64,000 nt of DNA from Halomonas sp. Bachu 37 (GTDB taxonomy: Bacteria > Pseudomonadota > Gammaproteobacteria > Pseudomonadales > Halomonadaceae): positions 2,108,001 to 2,172,000 of the forward strand of contig NZ_CP137552.1 of the NCBI RefSeq assembly GCF_039691755.1, read 5' to 3'. Each line of letters opens with the position of its first letter. The stretch's first letter is position 1. Below the pieces are notes generated by a model. It searched no databases, was not told the origin of the DNA, and saw only the letters and a list, made by a program, of their open reading frames with translations. The translations under genes were made by a program, and so were the position numbers. Below, one piece after another: positions 35,460 through 44,775 of this stretch.

Positions 35460-36659
35460 ATGCCTACCTCGCTGCTCACACGCCACCCGCTGGCCGTCAT
35501 CGTCATCGCCCAACTGTTCGGCACTTCGCTATGGTTCAGCGTCAATGGCGTGGGCTTGGCGCTACAGGACGCCGTCGGCCTCAGTGAAAGCGACCTGGGC
35601 CTGCTGACCATCGCGGTTCAGGCCGGTTTCATCAGCGGCACACTGCTGATCGCCACTACCGGGCTTGCCGACCGTATTCGGGCCAGCCGGCTGTTCGCCG
35701 CTTCCGCCGTGATGGGTGCCTTGATCAATGCCGCTTTCATCGGTGTCGCCGACTCGCTCACCTGGGCACTGTGGGCACGCTTTCTCACCGGCTTATGCCT
35801 GGCGGGCATCTATCCCTTGGGCATGAAACTGGTGGTGAGCTGGACGCCCAGTCACGCCGGTGCGGCGCTTGGCTGGCTAGTGGGCATGCTGACGCTGGGC
35901 ATCGCCTCGCCACACTTGCTGCGCGGGTTGACCCTGCACCTGCCGTGGCAGTGGCCGCTGGTGCTGGCCTCGCTTTTGGCGCTTGTCGCCGCCGTCCTGA
36001 TTTATCGCCTGGGAGACGGCTCCCACCTACCCGGCCCGGCCCGTAGCGGCCGCCCTTGGGCCGGCCTGGCCGCCTTTCGCAAGCGGGATTTTCGCGCCGC
36101 CGCGCTGGGCTACTTCGGCCACTGCTGGGAGCTGTACGCGTTCTGGGCTTTGGTGCCTTATCTGGTCAGCCGCGAGCTGGAACGTCTGAACGCTTCGGCC
36201 GGCGGCCAGGCGTGGCTAAGCTTTGCCATTATCGCCTTGGGGCTTCCCGGTTGCGTGCTGGCCGGGCGCTGGAGTCGCCGGGCCGGTAGCGCCCACGTGG
36301 CATGTACCGCCCTGGCGGTATCCGGTGCGCTGTGCCTGGTTTACCCCTTGCTGGGCAGTGTTTCTCCCTGGCTGTTGCTTGGCCTGCTGGCTCTGTGGGG
36401 CATTAGCGTCATCGCCGATTCCGCCCAGTTTTCCGCGCTGGCCTCGGCCACCGCCCCGCAGGAACGGCTCGGCGCGGCCTTGGCGATGATGAATGCCATC
36501 GGCTTCGGCCTGACCATCCCGTCGATCGCACTCGTCACCTCACTCTGGTCGTCCCAGCAGCTCGCCGTACTGTGGTGGTTGCTGCCCGGCCCGGTACTGG
36601 GCCTGGTCGCCATGCGCTTCTTCTGGGAAAAATCGCATACTGCACTGCAAAAAAAGTGA
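35460..36659 (+). CDS. MFS transporter
   Basis: A 399-residue major-facilitator protein with 12 predicted membrane helices. The loop after helix 2 carries a weak form of the family motif (GLADRIRASRLF), and helix 4 has WARFLTGLCLAGIYPLGMK. Helix 1 (AQLFGTSLWFSVNG) resembles the nitrate/cyanate-type group. The substrate is unknown. It starts 64 bp after holC and ends 64 bp before the next small gene. Confidence 0.85.
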   Translation: MPTSLLTRHPLAVIVIAQLFGTSLWFSVNGVGLALQDAVGLSESDLGLLTIAVQAGFISGTLLIATTGLADRIRASRLFAASAVMGALINAAFIGVADSLTWALWARFLTGLCLAGIYPLGMKLVVSWTPSHAGAALGWLVGMLTLGIASPHLLRGLTLHLPWQWPLVLASLLALVAAVLIYRLGDGSHLPGPARSGRPWAGLAAFRKRDFRAAALGYFGHCWELYAFWALVPYLVSRELERLNASAGGQAWLSFAIIALGLPGCVLAGRWSRRAGSAHVACTALAVSGALCLVYPLLGSVSPWLLLGLLALWGISVIADSAQFSALASATAPQERLGAALAMMNAIGFGLTIPSIALVTSLWSSQQLAVLWWLLPGPVLGLVAMRFFWEKSHTALQKK

Positions 36660-36673
36660 AAGCTTAATATACT
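36645..36673 (+). promoter_or_regulatory. Candidate promoter of the small 72-residue protein gene
   Basis: CTGCAA (36645-36650), a 17-base spacer and TATACT (36668-36673) lie about 50 bases before the start codon at 36724. The -10 is strong and the -35 is weak. Confidence 0.45.
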
Positions 36674-36723
36674 AGACCCTTAACCCTTTGGGCTTACCCG
36701 CCGCGTCAGGTTGAGGAGTTCAC

Positions 36724-36942
36724 ATGTACTGCCGCACCTATCGCAATGCGTGGATTCAAGGTTTTCTGGATGGCGAGCAGGGCAAACGCCACCAGACACT
36801 GAAAGGCATTCCGGGGTTTCGCTACACCAACGGCTGGATCGAGGGGCACGCCAAGCTGCTGGGCTACGAGTACCGCCTGATCCATGCCACCGAACAGGAA
36901 CTCGACCATGCCCGCACCCAGACCGACTTGAGTCTTCCCTGA
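36724..36942 (+). CDS. Small protein, possibly RMF/CrpP-like
   Basis: A 72-residue basic protein with its own promoter and Shine-Dalgarno (TTGAGGAG). Two similar stretches, NAWIQGFLDGEQGK (about 8-21) and NGWIEGHAKLLGY (about 36-48), repeat the pattern N-x-W-I-x-G. Ribosome modulation factor and CrpP proteins are of similar size with Gly/Trp-rich spacing, so this could be a distant relative, but the match is by eye and weak. I do not assign a function. Confidence 0.65.
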   Translation: MYCRTYRNAWIQGFLDGEQGKRHQTLKGIPGFRYTNGWIEGHAKLLGYEYRLIHATEQELDHARTQTDLSLP

Positions 36943-36989
36943 GGCTTCACCGATTTTATGCTCGCCATGCCCGCCCACGACTTTCCCAC

Positions 36990-37019
36990 CTGACGCCTGC
37001 CAGCCTGGCGCGCTATACT
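36990..37019 (+). promoter_or_regulatory. Candidate valS promoter
   Basis: CTGACG (36990-36995), an 18-base spacer and TATACT (37014-37019) lie 38 bases before the valS ATG. The -10 is near consensus. Confidence 0.5.
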
Positions 37020-37057
37020 TGTCGCCATTTTTTTGCAAGCGATGAGCCGACTCCCCC

Positions 37058-39961
37058 ATGGAAAAGACCTACCAACCCGAACAGATCGAAACCCGCTGGT
37101 ACGAGCGCTGGGAAGCCGCCAACCGTTTTGCCCCTTCTGGCCACGGCAAACCCTTTTCGATCATGATTCCGCCGCCCAACGTGACCGGCAGCCTGCACAT
37201 GGGCCACGCTTTCCAGGACACCATCATGGATACCCTGACGCGCTGGAAGCGGATGCAGGGCAACAACACCCTGTGGCAGGTAGGCACCGACCACGCCGGC
37301 ATCGCCACCCAGATGCTGGTCGAACGCAAGGTTGCCGCCGAGGAAGGCAAGACTCGCCACGATCTGGGGCGCGATGCGTTCATCGACAAGGTCTGGGAGT
37401 GGAAGGAAGAGTCCGGCGGCCATATTACCCGCCAGCTGCGCCGCATGGGCGCCAGCGTGGACTGGAGCCGTGAGCGCTTCACCATGGATGACGGCTTCTA
37501 CAAGGCCGTGCAGAAAGTGTTCGTGCGCCTGCACGAGGAAAACCTGATATATCGCGGCAAACGCCTGGTCAACTGGGACCCCACCCTGCACACCGCCATT
37601 TCCGACCTGGAAGTGGAAAACCGCGATCAGCAGGGCAGCTTCTGGCACTTCCGCTATCCGCTGGCCGACGGCGTGAAGACCGACGATGGCAAGGATCACC
37701 TGGTCGTCGCCACCACCCGCCCGGAAACCCTGCTGGGCGATACCGGCGTGGCGGTCAATCCAGAAGACGAGCGCTATGCCTCCCTGGTCGGCAAGTTCAT
37801 CGAGCTGCCGCTGGTGGGCCGGCGTATTCCGGTCGTCGCCGACGAGCACGCCGACATGGAAAAAGGCTCCGGTTGCGTCAAGATCACCCCGGCCCACGAC
37901 TTCAACGACTACGAAGTCGGCAAACGTCAGGACCATCTGCTGATCAACGTCTTCTCCAAGGACGCGGCCATTCTCGAGCGCGCCGAAATCTTCGATCTCA
38001 AGGGCCAGCCCCAGCCCGACGAAGACGCAAGCCTACCCGCCAAGTACGCGGGTCTGGATCGTTTCGAGGCGCGCAAACAGATCGTCGCCGACATGGAGGC
38101 CCTCGGCCTGCTGGAGCAGGTGGAAGCGGTCAACAACACCCTGCCCTATGGCGACCGCTCGGGCGACGTCATCGAGCCGCTACTCACCGACCAGTGGTTC
38201 GTGGCGGTGGAGTCGCTTGCCAAGCCCGCCATCGAGGCGGTGGAAAACGGCGACATCCAGTTCGTGCCCAAGAACTACGAGAACATGTACTTCGCCTGGA
38301 TGCGCGACCTGCAGGACTGGTGTATCTCCCGCCAGTTGTGGTGGGGCCACCGCATTCCCGCCTGGTACGACCCCGAAGGCAACGTCTACGTCGCCCGCAG
38401 CGAAGCCGAAGCTCGCGAGAAACACGCACTCGACCCCGAGCTGGTACTGACGCAGGATGAGGACGTGCTGGATACCTGGTTCAGTTCGGGCCTGTGGACC
38501 TTCGGCACCCTGGGCTGGCCGGAAAAGACCCCGGAGCTCGAAACCTTCCACCCCACCAGCGTGCTGGTCACGGGCTTTGACATCATCTTCTTCTGGGTCG
38601 CCCGGATGATCATGATGACGCTGAAATTCACCGGCGAGGTGCCGTTCAAGACCGTCTACGTCCACGGCCTGGTGCGCGACCGGGATGGCAACAAGATGTC
38701 CAAGTCCAAGGGCAACGTGCTCGACCCCATCGACCTGATCGACGGCATCGAGCTCGACACCCTTGTCGAAAAACGTACCGGCAACATGATGCAACCGCAG
38801 AAAGCCAAGGTGATCGCCAAGGCGACTCGCGACGAATTCAAGGACGGCATTGAGCCCCACGGCACCGACGCACTGCGCTTCACGTTCCTTTCCCAGGCCA
38901 CCACCGGGCGCGATATCAAGTTCGACATGAACCGCCTGGACGGTTACCGCAACTTCTGCAACAAGCTGTGGAACGCCTCGCGCTACGTGCTGATGAATGC
39001 CGAAGGCGAAGACTGCGGCATCTCTTCTCAAGGACAGGGCGGTGAAGTGGAGCTGTCGCTTGCCGACCGCTGGATCATCTCCCAGCTGCAGAAAACCGAG
39101 GCCCAGGTAACCAAGGCGATGGACGAATACCGCTTCGACCATGCCTCCCAGGCGCTTTACGAGTTCGTCTGGAACGAGTACTGCGACTGGTACCTGGAGC
39201 TTTCCAAGCCGGTGCTGTGGGATGACGTACAGGGAAGTACTAATGCTGCGGGAGACAGGACGTCGGGAGCAGCGGCGCTAGAAAATCGCAAACGTGGCAC
39301 TCGCCGCACGCTGGTGCGCGTACTCGAAGCGATTCTGCGCCTGGCCCACCCGATGATGCCGTTCATTTCCGAGGAGATCTGGCAACGCATCGCACCGCTG
39401 GCGGGCACCCACTCGGGCGACGACGATTCAATCATGGCGCAGCCGTGGCCCCAGGCGGACGAAAGCAAAATCGACGAGCAGGCAACCCGCGATATCGAGT
39501 GGCTCAAAGGCGTGATCATCGCCGTGCGCAACATTCGCGCCGAGATGAACATCGCCCCCGGCAAGCCGTTGGACGTACTGCTGACCAAAGGCAAGCCCGA
39601 GGATGCCGAGCGCCTGGAGAGCAACCGCCACTTCCTGGCCAAGCTCGCCAAACTGGAAAGCGTGACATGGCTCGCCAATCCGGATGACGCCCCGCTCTCG
39701 GCCACACAGCTGGTCGGTGACATGGAAGTGCTGGTGCCGATGGCCGACCTGATCGACAAGGATGCCGAACTCAAGCGCCTGGCCAAGGAGATCGACAAGC
39801 AGGACAAACTCATCAGCGGCATCGAGAAGAAGCTCGGCAACGAGGGCTTCATCGCCAAGGCGCCGGAAGCCGTGGTCGAAAAGGAACGCGGCAAACTGGC
39901 CGAGTTCCAGGCCGCGAAAAAGCTGCTGGAAGAGCAGCGGGCGAAGATCGGAGCGTTGTAG
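37058..39961 (+). CDS. valS: Valyl-tRNA synthetase
   Basis: Class I synthetase charging tRNAVal, with an editing domain that clears Thr-tRNAVal. The 967 residues contain the HIGH-type motif [11 protein letters not shown], the CP1 editing domain ([20 protein letters not shown] and following), the KMSKS loop [10 protein letters not shown] and a C-terminal coiled coil ([16 protein letters not shown]). Residues 724-743 (39227-39286) form a 20-codon stretch rich in codons rare elsewhere here (AGG, GGA, CTA, AGT, ACT). They sit in the anticodon-binding domain where other ValS proteins are shorter. The gene ends at a perfect terminator. Confidence 0.96.
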   Translation: MEKTYQPEQIETRWYERWEAANRFAPSGHGKPFSIMIPPPNVTGSLHMGHAFQDTIMDTLTRWKRMQGNNTLWQVGTDHAGIATQMLVERKVAAEEGKTRHDLGRDAFIDKVWEWKEESGGHITRQLRRMGASVDWSRERFTMDDGFYKAVQKVFVRLHEENLIYRGKRLVNWDPTLHTAISDLEVENRDQQGSFWHFRYPLADGVKTDDGKDHLVVATTRPETLLGDTGVAVNPEDERYASLVGKFIELPLVGRRIPVVADEHADMEKGSGCVKITPAHDFNDYEVGKRQDHLLINVFSKDAAILERAEIFDLKGQPQPDEDASLPAKYAGLDRFEARKQIVADMEALGLLEQVEAVNNTLPYGDRSGDVIEPLLTDQWFVAVESLAKPAIEAVENGDIQFVPKNYENMYFAWMRDLQDWCISRQLWWGHRIPAWYDPEGNVYVARSEAEAREKHALDPELVLTQDEDVLDTWFSSGLWTFGTLGWPEKTPELETFHPTSVLVTGFDIIFFWVARMIMMTLKFTGEVPFKTVYVHGLVRDRDGNKMSKSKGNVLDPIDLIDGIELDTLVEKRTGNMMQPQKAKVIAKATRDEFKDGIEPHGTDALRFTFLSQATTGRDIKFDMNRLDGYRNFCNKLWNASRYVLMNAEGEDCGISSQGQGGEVELSLADRWIISQLQKTEAQVTKAMDEYRFDHASQALYEFVWNEYCDWYLELSKPVLWDDVQGSTNAAGDRTSGAAALENRKRGTRRTLVRVLEAILRLAHPMMPFISEEIWQRIAPLAGTHSGDDDSIMAQPWPQADESKIDEQATRDIEWLKGVIIAVRNIRAEMNIAPGKPLDVLLTKGKPEDAERLESNRHFLAKLAKLESVTWLANPDDAPLSATQLVGDMEVLVPMADLIDKDAELKRLAKEIDKQDKLISGIEKKLGNEGFIAKAPEAVVEKERGKLAEFQAAKKLLEEQRAKIGAL

Positions 39962-39982
39962 ATTTCAGCGAACAGTAAAGTC

Positions 39983-40008
39983 AAAACGGCACCTCAGGGT
40001 GCCGTTTT
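39983..40008. terminator. Bidirectional Rho-independent terminator after valS
   Basis: AAAACGGCACC (39983-39993) and GGTGCCGTTTT (39998-40008) form a perfect 11-bp stem with a TCAG loop; the arms supply a U-tract in both directions. It lies 21 bases after the valS stop. Confidence 0.9.
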
Positions 40009-40101
40009 GGTATCCGGTTGTGCAGCTTCGATACCCACGGCTGGCCAGGAACCGGGCGGAACCTGCCGCATCTTTCCGCCCATGCTTGACCACTTTCCAT
40101 T

Positions 40102-40121
40102 GTGAACCCTGTAAGGTTAAC
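40102..40121. promoter_or_regulatory. Candidate operator upstream of the phosphotransferase gene
   Basis: GTGAACC (40102-40108) and GGTTAAC (40115-40121) form an inverted repeat (6 of 7) around six bases, 15 bases before the first gene of the 40-49 kb block. It may be a regulator site; no regulator gene is adjacent. Confidence 0.3.
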
Positions 40122-40135
40122 GCTGTTGTATCAAC

Positions 40136-41182
40136 ATGGATGATGCTATGCCGACACTTGGCGAGGAACGATTGGAGGCGCTGGCGAACGAGCTCGAGCG
40201 GGCCGGAATTGTGTTCCGGGAGCTTTCGCCGATGGCGGATACCGGGCTGGCCCACGATCATGTATGGATTCATCGCGGCAATGGCGATTGGGTAGCACGA
40301 CTGCCCAAGCAGAGCCAGATGAACCTGGCGCCTGCGGATAACCTGGCCTACGAAGCCGCATGCTACGAACGTGCCAGCCAGGGCGGGCACGTTCCGCGCC
40401 TGCACGACGTGTTGAATACAAGTGACGTCCTGCCCCGTGGCGGCTTGCTGGTGGATGCCGTCGATGGCCGGCTGGCCAGCCTTCCGCAAGACCTGCCGCG
40501 AATTGCCGAGACGCTCGCCAGCCTGCACCGGCTGCCGCTGCCGGATGACCCCGCTCCACTGCTGGCCCCGGCGGACCCTTGGCGGGCAATGTGCGAGGAG
40601 GTCGAGCGTCAGGCGCAGTGGCTCGAACGAGCGGACTTGAGCTGCGAGGCGACTTCACGCATCCGCGATGAGCTGACCGCGTTGCCGGTGGAACTCCCCG
40701 ATACCATGCGCTGCTTGATCAGCTTCGATACCCACCCCGGCAATTTTCTGATCGATGCGCGGGGGCGCGCGGTGCTGGTGGACCTGGAAAAGTGCCGCTA
40801 CGGCCTGCCGGGCATCGACCTGGCCTATACCTCGCTCTACACCTCGACCACCTGGGATCTCAACAGCCAGGCGGTACTGTCACTCGATGAAGTGGTCGCG
40901 TTTTATCGCCGCTGGCAGGCGTCGATGGGCGAATCGCCCAGCACCGAAACGCTGGTGGCCTGCCGCCGCGCGACCTGGCTTTGGTCGCTGACCTGGTGCG
41001 CCAAGTGGCGTGCCCAGCATTTGCAGGCCAAGGACATGTATCAGCGTGGCGAGGATTGGTCGGCGGAACTCACCGACCCGGCGGTGATTGAACATGTGCG
41101 CGACCGAGTCGAGCATTATGTCTCCCTGCCTATCATCGATCGTGTGCAAGACGAACTGCAGCATCTGGGTGCTTCACTCTAA
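40136..41182 (+). CDS. Aminoglycoside-phosphotransferase/choline-kinase-fold protein
   Basis: A 348-residue small-molecule kinase-like protein. The catalytic loop reads CLISFDTHPGNFLID, keeping the Asp and Asn of the Brenner motif but with Ser-Phe where most members have His-Gly. The metal-binding motif is VLVDLEKCRYG, followed by GIDLAYTSLYTSTTW. The substrate is unknown; relatives phosphorylate choline, thiamine or sugars. It is the first gene of a plus-strand run that continues with a YnjBCD-like ABC transporter 48 bp later. ATGs at 40136 and 40148 are both possible starts; neither has a strong Shine-Dalgarno. Confidence 0.8.
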   Translation: MDDAMPTLGEERLEALANELERAGIVFRELSPMADTGLAHDHVWIHRGNGDWVARLPKQSQMNLAPADNLAYEAACYERASQGGHVPRLHDVLNTSDVLPRGGLLVDAVDGRLASLPQDLPRIAETLASLHRLPLPDDPAPLLAPADPWRAMCEEVERQAQWLERADLSCEATSRIRDELTALPVELPDTMRCLISFDTHPGNFLIDARGRAVLVDLEKCRYGLPGIDLAYTSLYTSTTWDLNSQAVLSLDEVVAFYRRWQASMGESPSTETLVACRRATWLWSLTWCAKWRAQHLQAKDMYQRGEDWSAELTDPAVIEHVRDRVEHYVSLPIIDRVQDELQHLGASL

Positions 41183-41230
41183 TGCCCGACTTTTGCCAAA
41201 GGCCGGGCGGCTCCTGACAAGAGGTGTGCG

Positions 41231-42451
41231 ATGTCGAATAAATACCATTCCCGCCATTTAACGTTGGTGGTGCCCTTGCTGGCACTGGCGCTACCCGCCA
41301 TGGCCGCCCCCGATCCCAGCGACTGGCAGGGCATCGTGGCAGACGCGGAAGGCCAGACCGTTTACTGGAATGCCTGGGGCGGCGATACGCGTACCAACCG
41401 CTATATCGACTGGGTCGCGCAACAAGTGCAGGCGCAGTACGGCGTCGATGTAGAGCACGTCAAGCTGGACGACACCGGCAGTGCAGTGGCGAGGGTGCTG
41501 GCGGAAAAGCAGGCGGGTAACGACGGCGAAGGCAGCATCGACCTGATCTGGATCAACGGTGAAAATTTCGCCGCGATGCGTGAAAGCGACCTGCTATTCG
41601 GCCCCTTCGCCGAGGCATTGCCCAATTTTGCCCTCACCAACGCCACGCAAAACCCCGAGGTCGTCACCGACTTCACCCTCCCGACCGAAGGCTACGAGTC
41701 GCCATGGGGCAAGGCGCAGATCACCTTCTATTACGACAGCGCCCAGACCGAGTCGCCACCGCAGGACATGCAGGCGCTGCTCGCCTGGGCCGAAGCCAAC
41801 CCCGGCCGGTTCAGCTACCCGCGTATCCCGGACTTCACCGGCAGCACCTTCTTGAAGCAAGCGCTGATCGAACTGACCGAGCAGGACGAAGCGCTTTATC
41901 AGCCGGTGGCGAAGAGCGATTTTGCCGCCGTCACGGCACTGTTATGGGCCTACCTGGACGAGTTGCACCCGCACCTGTGGCGCAGCGGACGTAGCTTTCC
42001 CGATTCAGGTCCCCATCTGCGCACGCTGATGAGCGATGGCGAGCTGAGCCTGGCGTTTTCCTTCTACCCCAGCGAGGCGGCCGTGGCGGTAAAGGAGTAT
42101 GAGCTTCCCGATAGCGTACGCAGCTATGTGCTGGAGGGTGGCACGCTGGGTAACGTCCATTTTGTGGCGATTCCCTACAACTCGCCGCATAAGGCCGGCG
42201 CCATGGTCCTCGCCAATTTTCTGCTCTCGCCGGAAGCGCAGGCGCAGAAACAGTCGCTTGCGATGTGGGGCGACCGCAGCGTACTGGATATCGAACGACT
42301 GGACGCCGCTGCCCAGGCACTGTTCGAGTCGGGAGAGCGCCACCCGGCGGAGCTGCCTGCCGATGCACTATCAAACACCCTGCCCGAGCCACACCCCAGC
42401 TGGATGACCGCCCTGCAGGAGGCGTGGCTCGAGCGTTACGGCGTCTACTGA
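41231..42451 (+). CDS. ABC transporter solute-binding protein, YnjB-like
   Basis: The 406-residue precursor has a signal peptide ending near LPAMA (residue about 25). The mature protein is a type 2 periplasmic binding protein of the thiamine/iron/spermidine class: VYWNAWGGDTRTNRYIDWV, DLIWINGENFAAM, PWGKAQITFYYDS and the C-terminal ANFLLSPEAQAQKQ. E. coli YnjB is the nearest described relative I recognise; its ligand is not established. It is followed after one base by the permease gene. Confidence 0.87.
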   Translation: MSNKYHSRHLTLVVPLLALALPAMAAPDPSDWQGIVADAEGQTVYWNAWGGDTRTNRYIDWVAQQVQAQYGVDVEHVKLDDTGSAVARVLAEKQAGNDGEGSIDLIWINGENFAAMRESDLLFGPFAEALPNFALTNATQNPEVVTDFTLPTEGYESPWGKAQITFYYDSAQTESPPQDMQALLAWAEANPGRFSYPRIPDFTGSTFLKQALIELTEQDEALYQPVAKSDFAAVTALLWAYLDELHPHLWRSGRSFPDSGPHLRTLMSDGELSLAFSFYPSEAAVAVKEYELPDSVRSYVLEGGTLGNVHFVAIPYNSPHKAGAMVLANFLLSPEAQAQKQSLAMWGDRSVLDIERLDAAAQALFESGERHPAELPADALSNTLPEPHPSWMTALQEAWLERYGVY

Positions 42452-42452
42452 C

Positions 42453-44126
42453 ATGCTGCGGCTGGCCCCCGCGCTGGTCATTGCACTGCTCGTACTGCCG
42501 GTGGGGGCGGGCCTGCTGATGGTGGTGCTGCCGGCGCTCGGCTATCTTCCCGTCCTTGGCGGCCACGGGGTCAGCTCAGCTCCCTGGCAAATGCTGCTCG
42601 CCCAGCCGGGGCTTGCCCGCTCGGTGGTGATCAGCTTTGTCAGCGGGCTGGTGAGTACCGCCATTGCGCTGGTCATCGTGGTGCTGTTTCTGGCCGCCAG
42701 CCGTGGCAGCTGGCTGGACCGCGGTGTTCGACGGCTGGTGTCACCGCTGCTCGCCATCCCCCATGCTGCTGTCGCGTTCGGATTTGCCTTTCTGATCGCC
42801 CCCTCGGGCCTGTTGGTACGGCTGGTATCGCCAGCACTGACGGGGTGGGAGCGTCCGCCGGATGCACTGATCGTCAACGACCCCTGGGGGCTCTCCCTGA
42901 TGGCGGGGCTGGTGCTGAAGGAGGTGCCGTTTCTGCTGTTGATGTGCCTGGCGGCACTGCCGCAACTGGCGCCTGAGAAGCGTTTGATGCTGGGGCGTTC
43001 GCTGGGCTATTCACCTACGGTTGCCTGGTTGAAGACCGTATTGCCCACGCTCTATCCGCTGATCCGACTGCCGGTTTATGCGGTTCTCGCCTACGCCACC
43101 TCGGTGGTGGACATGGCGCTGATTCTGGGCCCGAAGTTGCCCCCTACGCTCAGTGTGTCGATTCTTGGCTGGTTCAACGACCCCGATATCAACCACCGTT
43201 TCATGGCCTCGGCAGCGGCAGTGCTGCAGCTTGGCGTCACCCTGGCGGCACTGCTCTGCTGGTGGCTGCTGGAACGACTTTCCTACAGGCTGACGCGACG
43301 CTGGCTGACCAATGGTAGCCGTAACCGAGGGGAAATCACGCTGCGGATGGTTGGCCGCTCGGCGCTGCTCTTGTCAAGCATGACGGCACTGGCGTCCCTG
43401 GTGGGCCTGGGGCTGTTCTCGCTGGCCGGTTTCTGGCGATTTCCCGATCTGCTCCCGCAACTGCTGACACTGGATCACTGGCAACGCAGCGCTCCCATGA
43501 TGGCCATGCCGCTATTCAATACTGCACTGATCGGTCTTGTTGCCACCACGCTGGCCACGGCGCTGGTACTCGCGGTACTGGAAAACGAGTACCGTCAGCA
43601 CATCCAGCCCAAGCGCGCGCTTTGGCTACTCTATCTACCCTTGCTGGTGCCACAGATCGCCTTTCTGTTCGGCTTGACCGTAGCGGCGGAAAGCCTGGGT
43701 ATTCGCCCTCGGCTAGGCTTGGTCATTGCCGGTCACTTGCTGTTTGTACTGCCCTATGTCTATCTCTCGCTGGCGGAAGCGTATCGCCGCCTTGACCCAC
43801 GCTGGCTGCAGGTAGCGCACTCGCTGGGTGTGTCGCCCGGCACCGCTTTCTGGCGGGTTCGCCTGCCGCTGATAGTCGCCCCGCTGTTGACGGCGTTCGC
43901 CGTCGGCCTGGCGGTGAGTATCGGCCTGTACCTGCCCACCCAGTTACTGGGTGCCGGCCGCGTGACGACCGTGACCACCGAGGCGGTGGCTCTCGCGGCG
44001 GGCAGCAATCGCCGCTTGATCGGCGTGTGGGCATTGGTACAAGCGGGCCTGCCGTTGATCGGCTTCATGCTTGCCCTGGCGTTGCCTCGCTGGCTAGGGT
44101 CGCCACGTCGCAAGCTTTCAACCTGA
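42453..44126 (+). CDS. ABC transporter permease, two-domain YnjC-like
   Basis: A 557-residue permease with about 12 helices in two homologous halves, like ThiP and YnjC. Each half has an EAA-type coupling loop: KRLMLGRSLGYSPTVAWLKTVLP and RWLQVAHSLGVSPGTAFWRVRLP (shortened here; residues about 180-200 and 450-472). It is encoded between the binding protein and the ATPase and forms the membrane channel of that importer. Confidence 0.88.
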   Translation: MLRLAPALVIALLVLPVGAGLLMVVLPALGYLPVLGGHGVSSAPWQMLLAQPGLARSVVISFVSGLVSTAIALVIVVLFLAASRGSWLDRGVRRLVSPLLAIPHAAVAFGFAFLIAPSGLLVRLVSPALTGWERPPDALIVNDPWGLSLMAGLVLKEVPFLLLMCLAALPQLAPEKRLMLGRSLGYSPTVAWLKTVLPTLYPLIRLPVYAVLAYATSVVDMALILGPKLPPTLSVSILGWFNDPDINHRFMASAAAVLQLGVTLAALLCWWLLERLSYRLTRRWLTNGSRNRGEITLRMVGRSALLLSSMTALASLVGLGLFSLAGFWRFPDLLPQLLTLDHWQRSAPMMAMPLFNTALIGLVATTLATALVLAVLENEYRQHIQPKRALWLLYLPLLVPQIAFLFGLTVAAESLGIRPRLGLVIAGHLLFVLPYVYLSLAEAYRRLDPRWLQVAHSLGVSPGTAFWRVRLPLIVAPLLTAFAVGLAVSIGLYLPTQLLGAGRVTTVTTEAVALAAGSNRRLIGVWALVQAGLPLIGFMLALALPRWLGSPRRKLST

Positions 44127-44136
44127 AGGGGTGTAT

Positions 44137-44775
44137 GTGAACGGGTCGAACGGTGAGACACTAACGCTGTCACAAGTCAGCATTCATTTGGCCGGCCGCG
44201 AACTACTGCGGGTGAACGCGACCATCGCCCCCGGCGAGGTGCTGACGGTGATGGGTCCTTCCGGATCGGGAAAATCCTCGTTGCTGGCGTATGTTGCCGG
44301 GTTTCTGGATAGTGAATTTAGCGCCAGCGGCGACGTGTGGCTGGGGGGATGCAACCTGCTGGACCGTCCCGCCGAGCAGCGCGGCATCGGGTTGCTGTTC
44401 CAGGACCCGCTGCTGTTTCCCCACCTGAGTGTGGGCGGTAACTTGCGCTTCGGACTGCCTCGCCGGGTGAAGGATAAACGCCAGCAGGTTACCCAAGCCC
44501 TTGGACAGGTCGGGCTGGCGGGCTTCGCGGAGCGTGACCCGGCTACGCTCTCCGGCGGCCAGCAAGCTCGCGTGGCGTTGATGCGCCTGTTGCTTTCCGG
44601 CCCCCGGGCGGTGCTGCTGGATGAGCCGTTTTCAAAGCTGGATACCGTGCTGCGCCAGGAGATGCGGTCGCTGGTGTTCGGCCGGCTGCGCGAGGCCGGC
44701 CTGCCTGCGTTACTGGTCACTCACGACCACGCGGATGCCGACGCCGCGGGAGGGCCTGTCATTGAGCTCGGTTGA
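44137..44775 (+). CDS. ABC transporter ATP-binding protein, YnjD-like
   Basis: A short 212-residue ATPase with Walker A GPSGSGKSS, Q-loop LLFQDPLLFPHLS, signature LSGGQQARVALMR, Walker B AVLLDEPFSKLD and the switch His in LLVTHDHADAD. The start is the GTG at 44137, six bases after AAGGGG; a GTG two codons upstream is too close to it. Its 3' end overlaps the next gene by 14 bases. Confidence 0.9.
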   Translation: MNGSNGETLTLSQVSIHLAGRELLRVNATIAPGEVLTVMGPSGSGKSSLLAYVAGFLDSEFSASGDVWLGGCNLLDRPAEQRGIGLLFQDPLLFPHLSVGGNLRFGLPRRVKDKRQQVTQALGQVGLAGFAERDPATLSGGQQARVALMRLLLSGPRAVLLDEPFSKLDTVLRQEMRSLVFGRLREAGLPALLVTHDHADADAAGGPVIELG

